Source of the DNA: Pseudomonadota bacterium
GTDB lineage: Bacteria; Pseudomonadota; Gammaproteobacteria; Burkholderiales; Burkholderiaceae
Reading direction: 5' to 3'
Assembly: GCA_963205525.1 (NCBI GenBank)
Contig: CAUJJP010000130.1
Span: 1-61,642 of the forward strand
Length of the DNA stretch: 61,642 bases
In this document: piece by piece, positions 36,349 to 46,135 of the stretch
Layout of the letters: each line of letters opens with the position of its first letter
Position numbering within the stretch: position 1 is the stretch's first letter
Translations under genes and position numbers: made by a program
Notes under the pieces: model-generated
The model's input: only the letters and a program-made list of their open reading frames with translations
Told to the model about the DNA's origin: nothing
The model's database searches: none

Positions 36349-36942
36349 GTGCCGCACCACGCGCCCAAGCTGCTGATCCTGGGCCGAGACGGCGTGCTCA
36401 ACGTCTACCGCGAGGACCACGTCAAGGCGCCGCAGGAGTGGCAGGCCATCCCCGGCGCCCTGGAGGCGCTGGCGCGCCTGAACCACGCCGGCTGGCACGC
36501 CGTGGTGGCCACCAACCAGGCCGGCATCGGCAGCGGCATGCTGGACATGGCGTCCATCAACGCCGTGCACGCGCACATGCACCGCCAGCTCATGGGCGCG
36601 GGCGCGCGCGTGGACGCGGTCTTCTTTTGCCCGCACACCCCGCAGGAGGGCTGCGACTGCCGCAAGCCGCTGCCCGGGCTGATGCGCGACATCGGCCGCC
36701 GCTACGGCGCCAGCCTGGCCGAGGTGCCCGTGGTCTCGGACAGCTTGCGCGACCTGCAGGCGGCGGCCGCCGCCGGCTGCCCGCCGCACCTGGTGCGCAC
36801 CGGCCGTGCGCAGGCGCTGGACGAGCCGGCGCTGGCGCGCATCGCCCAGCAGGTGCCGCAGGCGCGCATCCACGCCGACCTGGCGGCCTTTGCCGACTGG
36901 CTGCTGTCGCAGGGCGGGCCGGCCGGGGCGGCGCGCGAATGA
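36349..36942 (+). CDS. gmhB: GmhB-like heptose bisphosphate phosphatase homologue lacking the nucleophilic Asp
   Basis: 197 residues, HAD superfamily. Most GmhB features are present: TNQAGIG, the zinc-binding CPHTPQEGCDCRKP and SDSLRDLQAAAAAG. The first motif reads ILGRDGVLN, with Gly12 (codon GGC, 36382-36384) where GmhB has the phospho-accepting Asp (DRDG). The general-acid Asp14 is kept. If real, normal phosphatase chemistry should fail. The start is GTG 36349; the stop overlaps the next ATG by three bases. In relatives it follows glyS and is followed by plsC, absent here. Confidence 0.85.
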   Translation: MPHHAPKLLILGRDGVLNVYREDHVKAPQEWQAIPGALEALARLNHAGWHAVVATNQAGIGSGMLDMASINAVHAHMHRQLMGAGARVDAVFFCPHTPQEGCDCRKPLPGLMRDIGRRYGASLAEVPVVSDSLRDLQAAAAAGCPPHLVRTGRAQALDEPALARIAQQVPQARIHADLAAFADWLLSQGGPAGAARE

Positions 36943-37886
36943 AGCCGCGCCGACGCGGGCCGACCGGCGCTGCCGTGCCGGCCGTGCCGGCCGCGCCATC
37001 AACGCCTTCCCGGCTTTCTCTGCCGTCGCAGCTCGCCCTGTTCGGCGACGAGACGTTCGACGACCAGACGTCCGCGCCGCCGCCGGTGCCGGAGCCCGCG
37101 CCCGCGCTGCCCGCGCCGGGCGCCGCGCGCCACGAGCTGCGCCTGGGCGCGCACCGCGTCGGCTACGCGCTCAGGCGTGCGCGTCGACGCAGCATCGGCT
37201 TTTGCGTCGGCGCCGAAGGCCTGCGCGTGAGCGCGCCGCGCTGGGTGCCGATCGCCGAGATCGAGTCCGCGCTGCAGGCGAAGGCGGACTGGATCCTGCG
37301 CAAGCTGCACGAGCAGCGCGAGCGCGCGCAGCGCCAGCTGCAGGCCCAGGTGCAGTGGCGCGAGGGCGGCAGCATCCCCTTCCTCGGCGAGACCGTGATC
37401 ATGCTGCTCGACCCGCGCTGCAGCGGCGCCGTGCTGCACGAGGCGCCCGAGGTCCTGCCCGGCGTGCCGCGCCTGACCCTGCACCTGGGGCTGCCGCAGC
37501 AGGCCGGCGCGCTTCAGATCCGCGACCTCGTGCAGAGCTGGCTGCAGCGCCAGGCGCGGCGCGTGTTCGAGGAGCGCTGCGCGCTGTACGCGCCACGCCT
37601 GGGGGTGCAGCCGCGCCGGCTGAGCCTGAGCTCGGCCACCACCCGCTGGGGCAGCGCCAGCGCCGACGGCAGCATCCGGCTGAACTGGCGGCTGGTGCAC
37701 TTCGGGCTGCCGGTGATCGACTACGTCGTCACTCACGAGCTCGCCCACCTGCGCGAGATGAACCACGGGCCGGCGTTCTGGGATGTGGTGCGCTCGGTGC
37801 TGCCGGGCTACGAGCAGGCGCGCAGCAGCCTGCGCGACAGCGTGCTGCCGCTGCTCGACGGCACGCCGCCCGCGCCAGCGTCCTGA
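36939..37886 (+). CDS. YgjP/DUF45-family zinc metallopeptidase
   Basis: 315 residues. The C-terminal catalytic part has HELAHLREMNHGPAFW (HExxH plus third His), RLSLSSATTRWGSASADGSIRLNWRLVHFG and VIDYVVTHELAH. The N-terminal 65 residues are a Pro/Ala-rich, probably disordered leader. The middle (RRSIGFCVGAEGLRVSAPRW) is the usual DUF45 beta domain. These are M48-like putative peptidases, sometimes linked to restriction-type systems, but no such neighbour is present. Translation is coupled to gmhB by overlap. Confidence 0.9.
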   Translation: MKPRRRGPTGAAVPAVPAAPSTPSRLSLPSQLALFGDETFDDQTSAPPPVPEPAPALPAPGAARHELRLGAHRVGYALRRARRRSIGFCVGAEGLRVSAPRWVPIAEIESALQAKADWILRKLHEQRERAQRQLQAQVQWREGGSIPFLGETVIMLLDPRCSGAVLHEAPEVLPGVPRLTLHLGLPQQAGALQIRDLVQSWLQRQARRVFEERCALYAPRLGVQPRRLSLSSATTRWGSASADGSIRLNWRLVHFGLPVIDYVVTHELAHLREMNHGPAFWDVVRSVLPGYEQARSSLRDSVLPLLDGTPPAPAS

Positions 37887-37951
37887 GCCGGCCGGCGGAT
37901 CTGCCCACACCGCCCACCCTGCCCGCGTCGACCGTGCGCGACCGTCCGCCC

Positions 37952-37996
37952 GGGTCCGGCTGGGTCCGCCTGCACCCGCCTGCGCCCGCCTGAACC
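37952..37996. repeat. 10-bp tandem repeats upstream of liuR
   Basis: GGGTCCGGCT and GGGTCCGCCT stand in tandem at 37952-37971, then CGCCTGCACC, CGCCTGCGCC and CGCCTGAACC at 37967-37996. The array runs up to 12 bases before the liuR -10 box and occupies the -35 region. Confidence 0.7.
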
Positions 37997-38008
37997 TGGC
38001 ACAGGCGC

Positions 38009-38034
38009 TATATTGACGTTGACGTGAACGTCAA
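38009..38034 (+). promoter_or_regulatory. liuR promoter -10 and LiuR operator
   Basis: -10 box TATATT at 38009-38014, then four bases, then TTGACGTGAACGTCAA (38019-38034), a perfect 7-bp inverted repeat around GA. An extra half-site TTGACGT at 38013-38019 shares one base. The identical 16-mer sits at the same distance after a -10 box before the carboxylase genes (56573-56588). Binding here would cover the transcription start and repress. Confidence 0.85.
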
Positions 38035-38041
38035 TCCCGCC

Positions 38042-38539
38042 ATGCCCGCCTCCTCCCGCACGCCCACCCACGCCGACCCCGCCACGGCGGCGCGCGCCGA
38101 CGCCCGCCTGTACACCATCACCGAGCTGGCGCAGGAGTTCGACGTCACGCCGCGCGCGATCCGCTTCTACGAGGACATGGGGCTGATCGCCCCCGCGCGC
38201 GCCGGGCGCAACCGCGTCTACGCGCAGCGCGACCGCACGCGGCTGAAGCTCACCCTGCGCGGCAAGCGGCTGGGGCTGAGCCTGCAGGAGATCAAGCAGC
38301 TGGTGGACATGTACGAGTCCAGGTCGGACAACGCGCCGCAGCTGCAGGCCTTCTTGCTGGCGCTGGCGGCGCAGCGGCGCCAGCTCGAGCAGCAGCGCGA
38401 GGACCTGGAGGTCACGCTGGCCGAGATCGTCCAGCACGAGGAGCGCTGCCGCAGCCTGCTGGCGCACGCCGCCGGCCCGGCGGCCGATCGTGCGGCGCCG
38501 CGCCCCGCAGGCCGGGCCCGGACCCGGGTGCCTGCCTGA
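38042..38539 (+). CDS. liuR: MerR-family regulator of leucine/isovalerate catabolism
   Basis: 165 residues from ATG 38042. The MerR helix-turn-helix (YTITELAQEFDVTPRAIRFYEDMGLIAPARAGRNRVYAQRDRTRLKL) is at about 26-72, followed by the dimer coiled coil (QLVDMYESRSDN, then AQRRQLEQQREDLEVTLAEIVQHE). LiuR proteins control branched-chain amino-acid degradation in proteobacteria. A GTG at 38024 is in frame but lies inside the operator and was not chosen; neither has a clear ribosome site. The C-terminal 25 residues are Ala/Arg/Pro-rich and probably disordered. It heads the isovaleryl-CoA dehydrogenase array. Confidence 0.93.
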   Translation: MPASSRTPTHADPATAARADARLYTITELAQEFDVTPRAIRFYEDMGLIAPARAGRNRVYAQRDRTRLKLTLRGKRLGLSLQEIKQLVDMYESRSDNAPQLQAFLLALAAQRRQLEQQREDLEVTLAEIVQHEERCRSLLAHAAGPAADRAAPRPAGRARTRVPA

Positions 38540-38572
38540 CAGCCCAGACCCCCCTTGGATGCGAGGACCCCC

Positions 38573-39754
38573 ATGAGCCAGCTCCCCGGCCTGAACTTCA
38601 TGCTCGGCGACGACATCGACGCCCTGCGCGACGCCGTGCGCGCCTTCGCCGAGGCCGAGATCGCGCCGCGCGCGGCCGAGATCGACCGCAGCGATCAGTT
38701 TCCGATGGACTTGTGGCGCAAGATGGGCGAGCTCGGTGTGCTCGGCATCACCGTGCCCGAGACCTGGGGCGGCGCCGACATGGGCTATCTCGCGCACATG
38801 GTGGCGATGGAGGAGATCAGCCGCGCCAGTGCCAGCGTGGGCCTGAGCTACGGTGCGCACAGCAACCTGTGCGTGAACCAGATCAAGCGCAACGGCAGCC
38901 AGGCGCAGAAGGACAAGTACCTGCCGCGCCTGATCAGCGGCGAGCACGTCGGCGCGCTCGCGATGAGCGAGCCCGGCGCCGGCTCGGACGTCATCAGCAT
39001 GAAGCTCAAGGCCGAGGACAAGGGCGGCTACTACCTGCTCAACGGCAGCAAGATGTGGATCACCAACGGCCCGGACGCCGACACCCTGGTGGTCTATGCC
39101 AAGACCGAGCCCGAGGCGGGGGCCCGGGGCGTCACCGCCTTCCTGGTCGAGAAGGGCATGAAGGGCTTCTCGGTCGCGCAAAAGCTCGACAAGCTGGGCA
39201 TGCGCGGCAGCCACACCGGCGAGCTGGTGTTCCAGGACGTGGAGGTGCCGGCACAGAACATCCTCGGCGGCCTGAACGAGGGCGCCAAGGTGCTGATGAG
39301 CGGGCTGGACTACGAGCGTGCGGTGCTCGCCGCCGGGCCGATAGGCATCATGCAGGCGGTGCTGGACAACGTGGTGCCCTATGTCCACGAGCGCCGGCAG
39401 TTCGGCCGCAGCATCGGCGAGTTCCAGCTCGTGCAGGGCAAGCTCGCCGACATGTACACCGTGCTGCAGGCCGCGCGCAGTCTTTGCTACACGGTGGGCA
39501 AGAACCTGGACGCGCTGGGCAGCGGGCACGTGCGCCGGGTACGCAAGGACTGCGCCGGCGTCATCCTGTGGTGCGCCGAGAAGGCGACCTGGATGGCCGG
39601 CGAAGGCATCCAGATCTTCGGCGGCAACGGCTACATCAACGACTACCCCCTGGGCCGCCTGTGGCGCGACGCCAAGCTCTACGAGATCGGCGCCGGGACT
39701 TCCGAGATCCGCCGCATGCTGATCGGCCGCGAGCTGTTCGCCGAAACGAGCTGA
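38573..39754 (+). CDS. liuA: Isovaleryl-CoA dehydrogenase
   Basis: 393-residue flavoenzyme, first dedicated step after isovaleryl-CoA in leucine breakdown (to 3-methylcrotonyl-CoA). FAD/substrate motifs: [33 protein letters not shown] and the C-terminal [18 protein letters not shown]. The catalytic base characteristic of this enzyme, Glu in [15 protein letters not shown], is present, which separates it from the other two acyl-CoA dehydrogenases here. GAGG precedes ATG 38573 at good spacing. It follows liuR by 33 bases. Confidence 0.96.
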   Translation: MSQLPGLNFMLGDDIDALRDAVRAFAEAEIAPRAAEIDRSDQFPMDLWRKMGELGVLGITVPETWGGADMGYLAHMVAMEEISRASASVGLSYGAHSNLCVNQIKRNGSQAQKDKYLPRLISGEHVGALAMSEPGAGSDVISMKLKAEDKGGYYLLNGSKMWITNGPDADTLVVYAKTEPEAGARGVTAFLVEKGMKGFSVAQKLDKLGMRGSHTGELVFQDVEVPAQNILGGLNEGAKVLMSGLDYERAVLAAGPIGIMQAVLDNVVPYVHERRQFGRSIGEFQLVQGKLADMYTVLQAARSLCYTVGKNLDALGSGHVRRVRKDCAGVILWCAEKATWMAGEGIQIFGGNGYINDYPLGRLWRDAKLYEIGAGTSEIRRMLIGRELFAETS

Positions 39755-39761
39755 ACCATCG

Positions 39762-40526
39762 ATGAGCGACTCTGACCTCAAGCACCTGTTCGAAAGCAAC
39801 CGCCGCTGGGCCGCCGAGACGACGCGCCGCGACCCCGGCTTCTTCACCCGCCTGCTGGCGCAGCAGACGCCGCAGTACCTGTGGATAGGCTGCGCCGACA
39901 GCCGGGTGCCGGCGAGCGAGATCCTGGGCCTGCTGCCGGGCGACGTGTTCGTGCACCGCAACGTCGCCAACGTCGTCGTCCACACCGACCTCAACGCGCT
40001 GAGCGTGATCCAGTTCGCGATCGACCGCCTGCAGGTGCGCCACATCATGGTCGTCGGTCACTACGGCTGCGGCGGCGTGACGGCGGCGCTGCGCGGCGCG
40101 CGCATCGGCGTCGCCGACAACTGGCTGCGCCACGTGGTGGACGTGCGCGACGAGCACCGCGACTGGCTGGAGGCGCTGCCCACCGACGAGGACCGGCTGC
40201 AGGCGCTGTGCGAGCTCAACGTGCTCAAGCAGGCGCTGCACGTGTGCGAGAGCACGGTGGTGCAGGACGCCTGGGCGCGCGGACAGACGGTGGCGGTGCA
40301 CGGCTGGGTCTACGGCTTGCAGAACGGCCTCCTCGACGACCTGCGCATCAGCGCCGCCAGTGCCGATGAGGTGGGCGCCGCCTACGGGCTGGCGCTGGGC
40401 GCGGTGAAGGCACGCTACGAACAGCGGCTGCGTGCGCACAAGGCGCCGCACCTGGCACCGAACCCGGCGGCGCAGCCGGCGCCGAACCCGGCAGCGCCGC
40501 CGGCGCCTGTGGAGGCCAGCCGCTGA
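39762..40526 (+). CDS. can: Beta-class carbonic anhydrase
   Basis: 254 residues. Zinc ligands CADSR and HYGCGG are intact, with [21 protein letters not shown]. It interconverts CO2 and bicarbonate in the cytoplasm. It begins 7 bases after the isovaleryl-CoA dehydrogenase stop and overlaps aceK by one base, so it is in the liu transcript; methylcrotonyl-CoA carboxylase needs bicarbonate, a plausible reason. The C-terminus carries a duplicated 8-residue Pro/Ala unit (APNPAAQP / APNPAAPP) from a 24-bp tandem repeat at 40455-40502. Confidence 0.95.
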   Translation: MSDSDLKHLFESNRRWAAETTRRDPGFFTRLLAQQTPQYLWIGCADSRVPASEILGLLPGDVFVHRNVANVVVHTDLNALSVIQFAIDRLQVRHIMVVGHYGCGGVTAALRGARIGVADNWLRHVVDVRDEHRDWLEALPTDEDRLQALCELNVLKQALHVCESTVVQDAWARGQTVAVHGWVYGLQNGLLDDLRISAASADEVGAAYGLALGAVKARYEQRLRAHKAPHLAPNPAAQPAPNPAAPPAPVEASR

Positions 40527-42364
40527 TGTTTCCGCACCGCCTGACCGACAGCCGCGGCTTCGAGATCGCGAGCGCCCTGATCGAGGGCTTCGACCGCCAC
40601 TACCGGCTCTTCAGCGCCACCAACCGCGAGGCCAAGGCGCGCTTCGAGGCCGCCGACTGGCACGGCCAGCAGCGCGCCCAGCGCGAGCGCATCGAGTTCT
40701 ACGACAAGCGGGTCGACGAGGCCGCCGAGCGGCTGCAGCGCGAGTTCCGCGCCAGCGAGCTGCCGATGGACGTCTGGCACCAGGTCAAGCTGCACTTCAT
40801 CGGGCTGCTGATCAACCACAAGCAGCCCGAGTGCGCCGAGACCTTCTTCAACTCGGTGACGACCAAGATCCTGCACCGCAGCTACTTCCACAACGAGTTC
40901 ATCTTCGTGCGCCCGGCGGTGGCCACCGAATACATCGAGAGCGACGAGCTCGACGCCCAGCCAACCTACCGCGCCTACTACCCGCAGCCGCAGTGCTGGC
41001 GCCAGACCTGGCGCCAGCTGGTGCTGGACTTCGGCTTCGGCCTGCCCTTCCAGGACCTGGAGCGCGACATCGACGACCTCGCCAGCGAGTTCGAGCGCGT
41101 GCTGGGCGTCTTCACGCCGCGCGCCAACTTCCAGATCCAGGTCCTGTCCAGCCCCTTCTTCCGCAACAAGGGCGCCTACCTGGTCGGCAAGGTCATCAAC
41201 GGTTTCGGCGAGACGCCGTTCGCGCTGCCCATCCTGCACGCCGAGGAAGGCCGCAGCCTGCTGATCGACACCGTGCTCGACACCGAGGACGACCTGGTGG
41301 CGCTGTTCAGCTACGCGCGCGCCTACTTCATGGTCGACATGCGCGTGCCCAGCGCCTACGTGCAGTTCCTGCGCAGCCTGATGCCGCGCAAGCCGCGTGC
41401 CGAGATCTACAGCACCCTGGGGCTGCAGAAGCAGGGCAAGAACAACTTCTACCGCGACTTCCTGTACCACCTCAAGCACAGCAGCGACAAGTTCCGCATC
41501 GCGCCCGGCATCAAGGGCATGGTCATGCTGGTGTTCGACCTGCCGAGCTTTCCCTATGTGTTCAAGGTCATCAAGGACTACTACCCGCCGCAGAAGGACA
41601 CCACGCGCGAGCAGATCAAGGGCAAGTACCTGCTGGTGAAGACGCACGACCGCGTCGGCCGCATGGCCGATACGCTGGAGTACAGCAAGGTGGCGTTCCC
41701 GCGCGCACGCTTCGAGGACGAGCTGGTCGACGAGCTGCGCAAGTTCTGCCCCAGCCTGCTGGAGATCTCGGACCGCGACGGCGACGGCCAGATCGAGCTC
41801 ATCATCAGCCACCTCTACATCGAACGGCGCATGATTCCGCTGAACATCCACCTGCAGGAAGCGGCGCCGGCGCAGGCGGCGGCGGCGGTGGTGGAGTACG
41901 GCAACGCGATCAAGGACCTGGTGGCGGCCAACATCTTCCCCGGCGACATGCTGTGGAAGAACTTCGGCGTCACGCGCAACGGCAAGGTCGTCTTCTACGA
42001 CTACGACGAGATCGAATACATCACCGACTGCAAGTTCCGCCGTGTGCCCACCCCTCGCACCGAGGAGGAGGAGCTCTCGGGCGAGGTCTGGTACGCGGTG
42101 GGCCCGAAGGACGTGTTCCCCGAGACCTTCGGCCCCTTCCTGCTCGGCAGCCCGGCGGTGCGCGACGTCTTCATGGCTCACCACGCCGATCTGCTGGACC
42201 CCGCGTTCTGGCAGGAGCACCAGCAGCGCATCGCAGCCGGCCACGTGCACGACGTCTTCCCCTACGACCCGGCGCGGCGTTTCAGCGCACGCCGGGCGGC
42301 GGCCAGCGCCAAGGCCGCCTGCGCCGCCGCGGCCGATGTCACCCCGAGCGACGATTTCGCCTGA
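40526..42364 (+). CDS. aceK: Isocitrate dehydrogenase kinase/phosphatase
   Basis: 612 residues, usual length. This bifunctional enzyme phosphorylates isocitrate dehydrogenase to send isocitrate into the glyoxylate bypass and reverses it. Family landmarks: YYRPQPQ-like segment ([22 protein letters not shown]), ATP site [32 protein letters not shown], and [23 protein letters not shown]. It is in the liu array, coupled to can by TGATG. Leucine breaks down to acetyl-CoA, the condition in which the bypass is needed. No icd, aceA or glcB is in the window. Confidence 0.97.
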   Translation: MFPHRLTDSRGFEIASALIEGFDRHYRLFSATNREAKARFEAADWHGQQRAQRERIEFYDKRVDEAAERLQREFRASELPMDVWHQVKLHFIGLLINHKQPECAETFFNSVTTKILHRSYFHNEFIFVRPAVATEYIESDELDAQPTYRAYYPQPQCWRQTWRQLVLDFGFGLPFQDLERDIDDLASEFERVLGVFTPRANFQIQVLSSPFFRNKGAYLVGKVINGFGETPFALPILHAEEGRSLLIDTVLDTEDDLVALFSYARAYFMVDMRVPSAYVQFLRSLMPRKPRAEIYSTLGLQKQGKNNFYRDFLYHLKHSSDKFRIAPGIKGMVMLVFDLPSFPYVFKVIKDYYPPQKDTTREQIKGKYLLVKTHDRVGRMADTLEYSKVAFPRARFEDELVDELRKFCPSLLEISDRDGDGQIELIISHLYIERRMIPLNIHLQEAAPAQAAAAVVEYGNAIKDLVAANIFPGDMLWKNFGVTRNGKVVFYDYDEIEYITDCKFRRVPTPRTEEEELSGEVWYAVGPKDVFPETFGPFLLGSPAVRDVFMAHHADLLDPAFWQEHQQRIAAGHVHDVFPYDPARRFSARRAAASAKAACAAAADVTPSDDFA

Positions 42365-42418
42365 GAGCCTGTGAAGGCATGCATCACGCCCGGCACGATT
42401 CACATTTTCACAGGCTCT
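42364..42418. repeat. Perfect 12-bp inverted repeat with 31-base loop
   Basis: AGAGCCTGTGAA (42364-42375) pairs exactly with TTCACAGGCTCT (42407-42418). The left arm starts on the last base of the aceK stop and the right arm ends one base before the thiolase Shine-Dalgarno region (AAAGGAG). The enclosed segment is AT-richer than its surroundings. It could be a stem-loop acting on the operon or a remnant of a tiny non-autonomous element; no transposase or clear target duplication is seen. Confidence 0.75.
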
Positions 42419-42432
42419 GAAAGGAGACTGCC

Positions 42433-43614
42433 ATGTCCAGCGACCCCATCGTCATCGTCTCCGCCGCCCGCACCCCCATCGGCGGCCTGCTCGGCGACTT
42501 CGCTGCCCTGCCGGCGGCCGAGCTCGGCGCGGTGGCGATCAGGGCCGCCGTCCAACGCTCCGGCGTGCCCGCCGAGGCCATCGACGAGGTGCTGATGGGC
42601 AACTGCCTGATGGCCGGTCAGGGCCAGGCGCCGGCCCGCCAGGCGATGCGCCGTGCCGGCCTGCCGGACGCCACCGGTGCGGTGACGCTGAGCAAGATGT
42701 GCGGCTCCGGGATGCGGGCGATGATGTTTGCGCACGACATGCTGGCGGCCGGCAGCGCACAGGCGGTGCTGGCCGGCGGCATGGAGAGCATGACCAACGC
42801 GCCGCACCTGGTGTTCGCGCGCAAGGGCCTGAAGTACGGCGCGGCGCAGATCTTCGACCACATGGCGATGGACGGACTGGAGGACGCCTACGAGCGCGGC
42901 AAGGCGATGGGCGTGTTTGCCGAGGCCTGCGTCGCGAAGTACGGTTTCACGCGCGAGGCGCAGGACGCCTTTGCGATCGCGTCCACCACGCGCGCGAAGA
43001 CCGCCAACGAGGACGGCAGCTTCGACTGGGAGATCGCGCCGGTGGCGCTGCCGGGCAAGGGTGCCGAGGTCCTGGTGCGGCGCGACGAGCAGCCTTTCAA
43101 GGCCAGGCTGGACAAGATCGCGAGCCTGAAGCCGGCGTTCAAGAAGGACGGCAGCATCACCGCCGCCAACGCCAGCAGCATCAGCGACGGCGCGGCGGCG
43201 CTGGTGCTGACGCGCCAGAGCACGGCGCAGCGGCTCGGCGCCACCCCGCTGGCGCGCATCGTCGCGCACGCGGTGCACGCGCAGGCGCCCGAGTGGTTTT
43301 CCACCGCGCCGGCGGGGGCGATCGCCAAGGTCCTGGCCAAGGCCGGCTGGGACGCCGCCAGCGTCGACCTGTGGGAGATCAACGAAGCCTTTGCCGCCGT
43401 CACCATGGCCGCCATGCACGACCTCGACCTTGCGCACGAGAAGGTCAACGTGCACGGCGGGGCGTGCGCCCTCGGCCACCCGATCGGCGCTTCCGGCGCG
43501 CGCATCGTCGTCACCCTGCTCGGCGCGCTGCGCAGGCGCGGCGGCAAGCGCGGCGTGGCCTCGCTGTGCATAGGCGGCGGCGAGGCGACCGCGATTGCGG
43601 TCGAGCTGTGCTGA
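42433..43614 (+). CDS. Acetyl-CoA acetyltransferase (thiolase)
   Basis: 393 residues. All thiolase signatures: nucleophile Cys in TLSKMCGSGMRAMM (about residue 90), NEAFAAVT, GGACALGHPIGASGARIVVTLL with the catalytic His, and the second Cys in SLCIGGGEATA. It cleaves acetoacetyl-CoA, the end product of leucine degradation, to two acetyl-CoA, or runs in reverse. A good AAAGGAG site precedes ATG 42433. The name atoB or phaA would both fit; the position in the liu array favours a catabolic role. Confidence 0.95.
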   Translation: MSSDPIVIVSAARTPIGGLLGDFAALPAAELGAVAIRAAVQRSGVPAEAIDEVLMGNCLMAGQGQAPARQAMRRAGLPDATGAVTLSKMCGSGMRAMMFAHDMLAAGSAQAVLAGGMESMTNAPHLVFARKGLKYGAAQIFDHMAMDGLEDAYERGKAMGVFAEACVAKYGFTREAQDAFAIASTTRAKTANEDGSFDWEIAPVALPGKGAEVLVRRDEQPFKARLDKIASLKPAFKKDGSITAANASSISDGAAALVLTRQSTAQRLGATPLARIVAHAVHAQAPEWFSTAPAGAIAKVLAKAGWDAASVDLWEINEAFAAVTMAAMHDLDLAHEKVNVHGGACALGHPIGASGARIVVTLLGALRRRGGKRGVASLCIGGGEATAIAVELC

Positions 43615-44266
43615 GCGAGACCCTGCTGGCCAGCGTGTTCGGTCTCGCGGGCGCGCGCGAGGCGCTGCTGTTCGCGCTCGCCGTGCTGCTGCTCAACGCC
43701 ACCCCCGGGGTCGACCTGCTGCTGGTGCTGGCGCGCACCCTGCAGCGCGGTGCGCGCGCAGGCCTCGCGGCCGCGGCCGGCATCAGCCTGGGCTGCGTCG
43801 TCCACGCCCTGGCCGCTGCCTTCGGGCTGGCGGCGCTGCTGGCGCTGGAGCCGGCGGCCTTCGCGGCGCTCAAGTGGGCGGGCGCGGCCTACCTGGCCTG
43901 GCTCGCGCTGGGCATGGCGCGCAGCGCCTGGCGCGGCGTGCCGGCGGCGGGCGCTGCGGCGCCGACCGAGTTGCGGCTCTGGCAGGAACTGCGCAGCGGT
44001 TTCCTGACCAATGTGCTCAACCCCAAGGTGGCCTTGTTCTTCCTCGCCTTTCTGCCGCAGTTCATCGGCCCCGGGGCGGCCGACCAGCGTCTGGCCTTTC
44101 TCGCCCTGGGCGCCTGGTTCGTGCTGCAAAGCACGGTCTTCCTGCTCGCCTGGGTGGCGCTGCTGACCCGGCTGCGCCGGCTGCCGGCACGCCCGGGGCT
44201 GGGGCGGGCGCTGAACGCGCTCGGCGCCGGGCTGTTCGGCGCCCTGGCGCTGCGCGTGGTGGCCGA

Positions 44267-44270
<4 letters not shown>
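43608..44270 (+). CDS. LysE/RhtB-family amino-acid exporter-like protein
   Basis: 220 residues with about six hydrophobic helices. The LysE-type start is clear (NATPGVDLLLVLARTLQRGARAGLAAAAGISLGCVVHALAA), as is the FLTNVLNPKVALFFLAFLPQF motif. It starts at GTG 43608, inside the last codons of the thiolase gene, and overlaps the SDR gene by four bases. Members export amino acids or related compounds; in this cluster a branched-chain amino acid is possible but unproven. Confidence 0.88.
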
Positions 44271-44917
<647 letters not shown>

Positions 44918-44935
44918 CTGCCTGGAGGACCGACC

Positions 44936-46066
44936 ATGCTGCTGTCCGAAGACCATCGCGCGGTGCAGGACGCCGTGCGGACCTATGTGCACGACTGCAT
45001 CGCCCCCAACGCCGCGCACTGGGACCGGCACCGCCAGTTCCCCCACGAGGAGCTCAAGGGCCTGGCGGCGCTGGGCTGCTACGGGGTGGCGGTGGCGCCG
45101 CAGTGGGGTGGCGCCGGGCTGGACTACCTGGCGCTGGCGCTCATCATCGAGGAGATCGCGGCCGGCGACGGCGCCACCAGCACCGTGGTGAGCGTCAACA
45201 ACTGCCCGGTGTGCAGCATCCTGAGCGCCTTCGGCAGCGATGCGCAGAAGGCGCGCTGGCTGACCCCGCTGGCGCGCGGCGAGATGCTGGGCGCCTTCTG
45301 TCTGACCGAACCGCACGTGGGCAGCGAGGCCGGCGGCCTGCGCACCAGCGCGCGCCGCGATGGCGACCACTACGTGCTCGACGGCGTCAAGCAGTTCATC
45401 ACCAGCGGCAAGCACGGTGACGTGGCGATCGTGATGGCCGTCACCGACAAGGCCGCCGGCAAGAAGGGCATCAGCGCCTTCATCGTCCCGACCGCGACGC
45501 CCGGCTATGTGGTGGCGCGGCTGGAGGAGAAGATGGGCCAGCACGCCAGCGACACGGCGCAGATCCGCTTCGAGAACTGCCGCGTGCCGGCCGAGAACCT
45601 GATCGGCGAGGAAGGCATGGGGCTGAAGATCGCCCTGTCCGGGCTGGAAGGCGGGCGCATCGGCATCGCCAGCCAGGCGGTGGGCATGGCGCGCGCCGCC
45701 TTCGACGCCGCGCTCGCCTACAGCCGCGACCGCAGCAGCTTCGGCCAGCCCATCTTCCAGCACCAGGCGGTGCAGTTCAAGCTCGCCGAGATGGCGACCG
45801 GCATCGAGGTCGCGCGCCAGATGATCCACCACGCCGCGGTGCTCAAGGACGCCGGCCTGCCCTGCCTGAAGGAGGCGGCGATGGCCAAGCTGTTCGCCAC
45901 CGAGATGGCCGAGCGCGTGTGCTCGGACGCCATCCAGGTCCATGGCGGCTACGGCTATGTGAGCGACTTCCCGGTCGAGCGCATCTACCGCGACGTTCGC
46001 GTGTGCCAGATCTACGAAGGCACCTCCGAGGTGCAGAAGATCCTGATCGGCAGAGCCCTGGCTTGA
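44936..46066 (+). CDS. Acyl-CoA dehydrogenase, short/branched-chain type
   Basis: 376 residues. FAD motifs FCLTEPHVGSEAGGLRTSA and KQFITSGKHGDVAIVMAVTD, with the C-terminal catalytic Glu in IYEGTSEVQKILIGRAL, the position used by short- and branched-chain enzymes (not the isovaleryl-type position). Strong GGAGG ribosome site. Likely substrates are butyryl-, isobutyryl- or 2-methylbutyryl-CoA, which would extend the operon beyond leucine. Last clear pathway gene of the first arm. Confidence 0.93.
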   Translation: MLLSEDHRAVQDAVRTYVHDCIAPNAAHWDRHRQFPHEELKGLAALGCYGVAVAPQWGGAGLDYLALALIIEEIAAGDGATSTVVSVNNCPVCSILSAFGSDAQKARWLTPLARGEMLGAFCLTEPHVGSEAGGLRTSARRDGDHYVLDGVKQFITSGKHGDVAIVMAVTDKAAGKKGISAFIVPTATPGYVVARLEEKMGQHASDTAQIRFENCRVPAENLIGEEGMGLKIALSGLEGGRIGIASQAVGMARAAFDAALAYSRDRSSFGQPIFQHQAVQFKLAEMATGIEVARQMIHHAAVLKDAGLPCLKEAAMAKLFATEMAERVCSDAIQVHGGYGYVSDFPVERIYRDVRVCQIYEGTSEVQKILIGRALA

Positions 46067-46135
46067 GTGCGCCACCGCCTGGGCCGGTGCGCGCTGGCGC
46101 GCAGCCGGTGTGCGCGGCCGTGTGATCATCGCCGC

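Noticed and set aside
38024..38041. GTG 38024 as liuR start
   Set aside because: It lies inside the operator and close to the inferred transcription start; ATG 38042 is preferred, though not proven.
42364..42418. Insertion sequence
   Set aside because: Only 55 bases, no transposase and no clear target-site duplication; kept as an inverted repeat.
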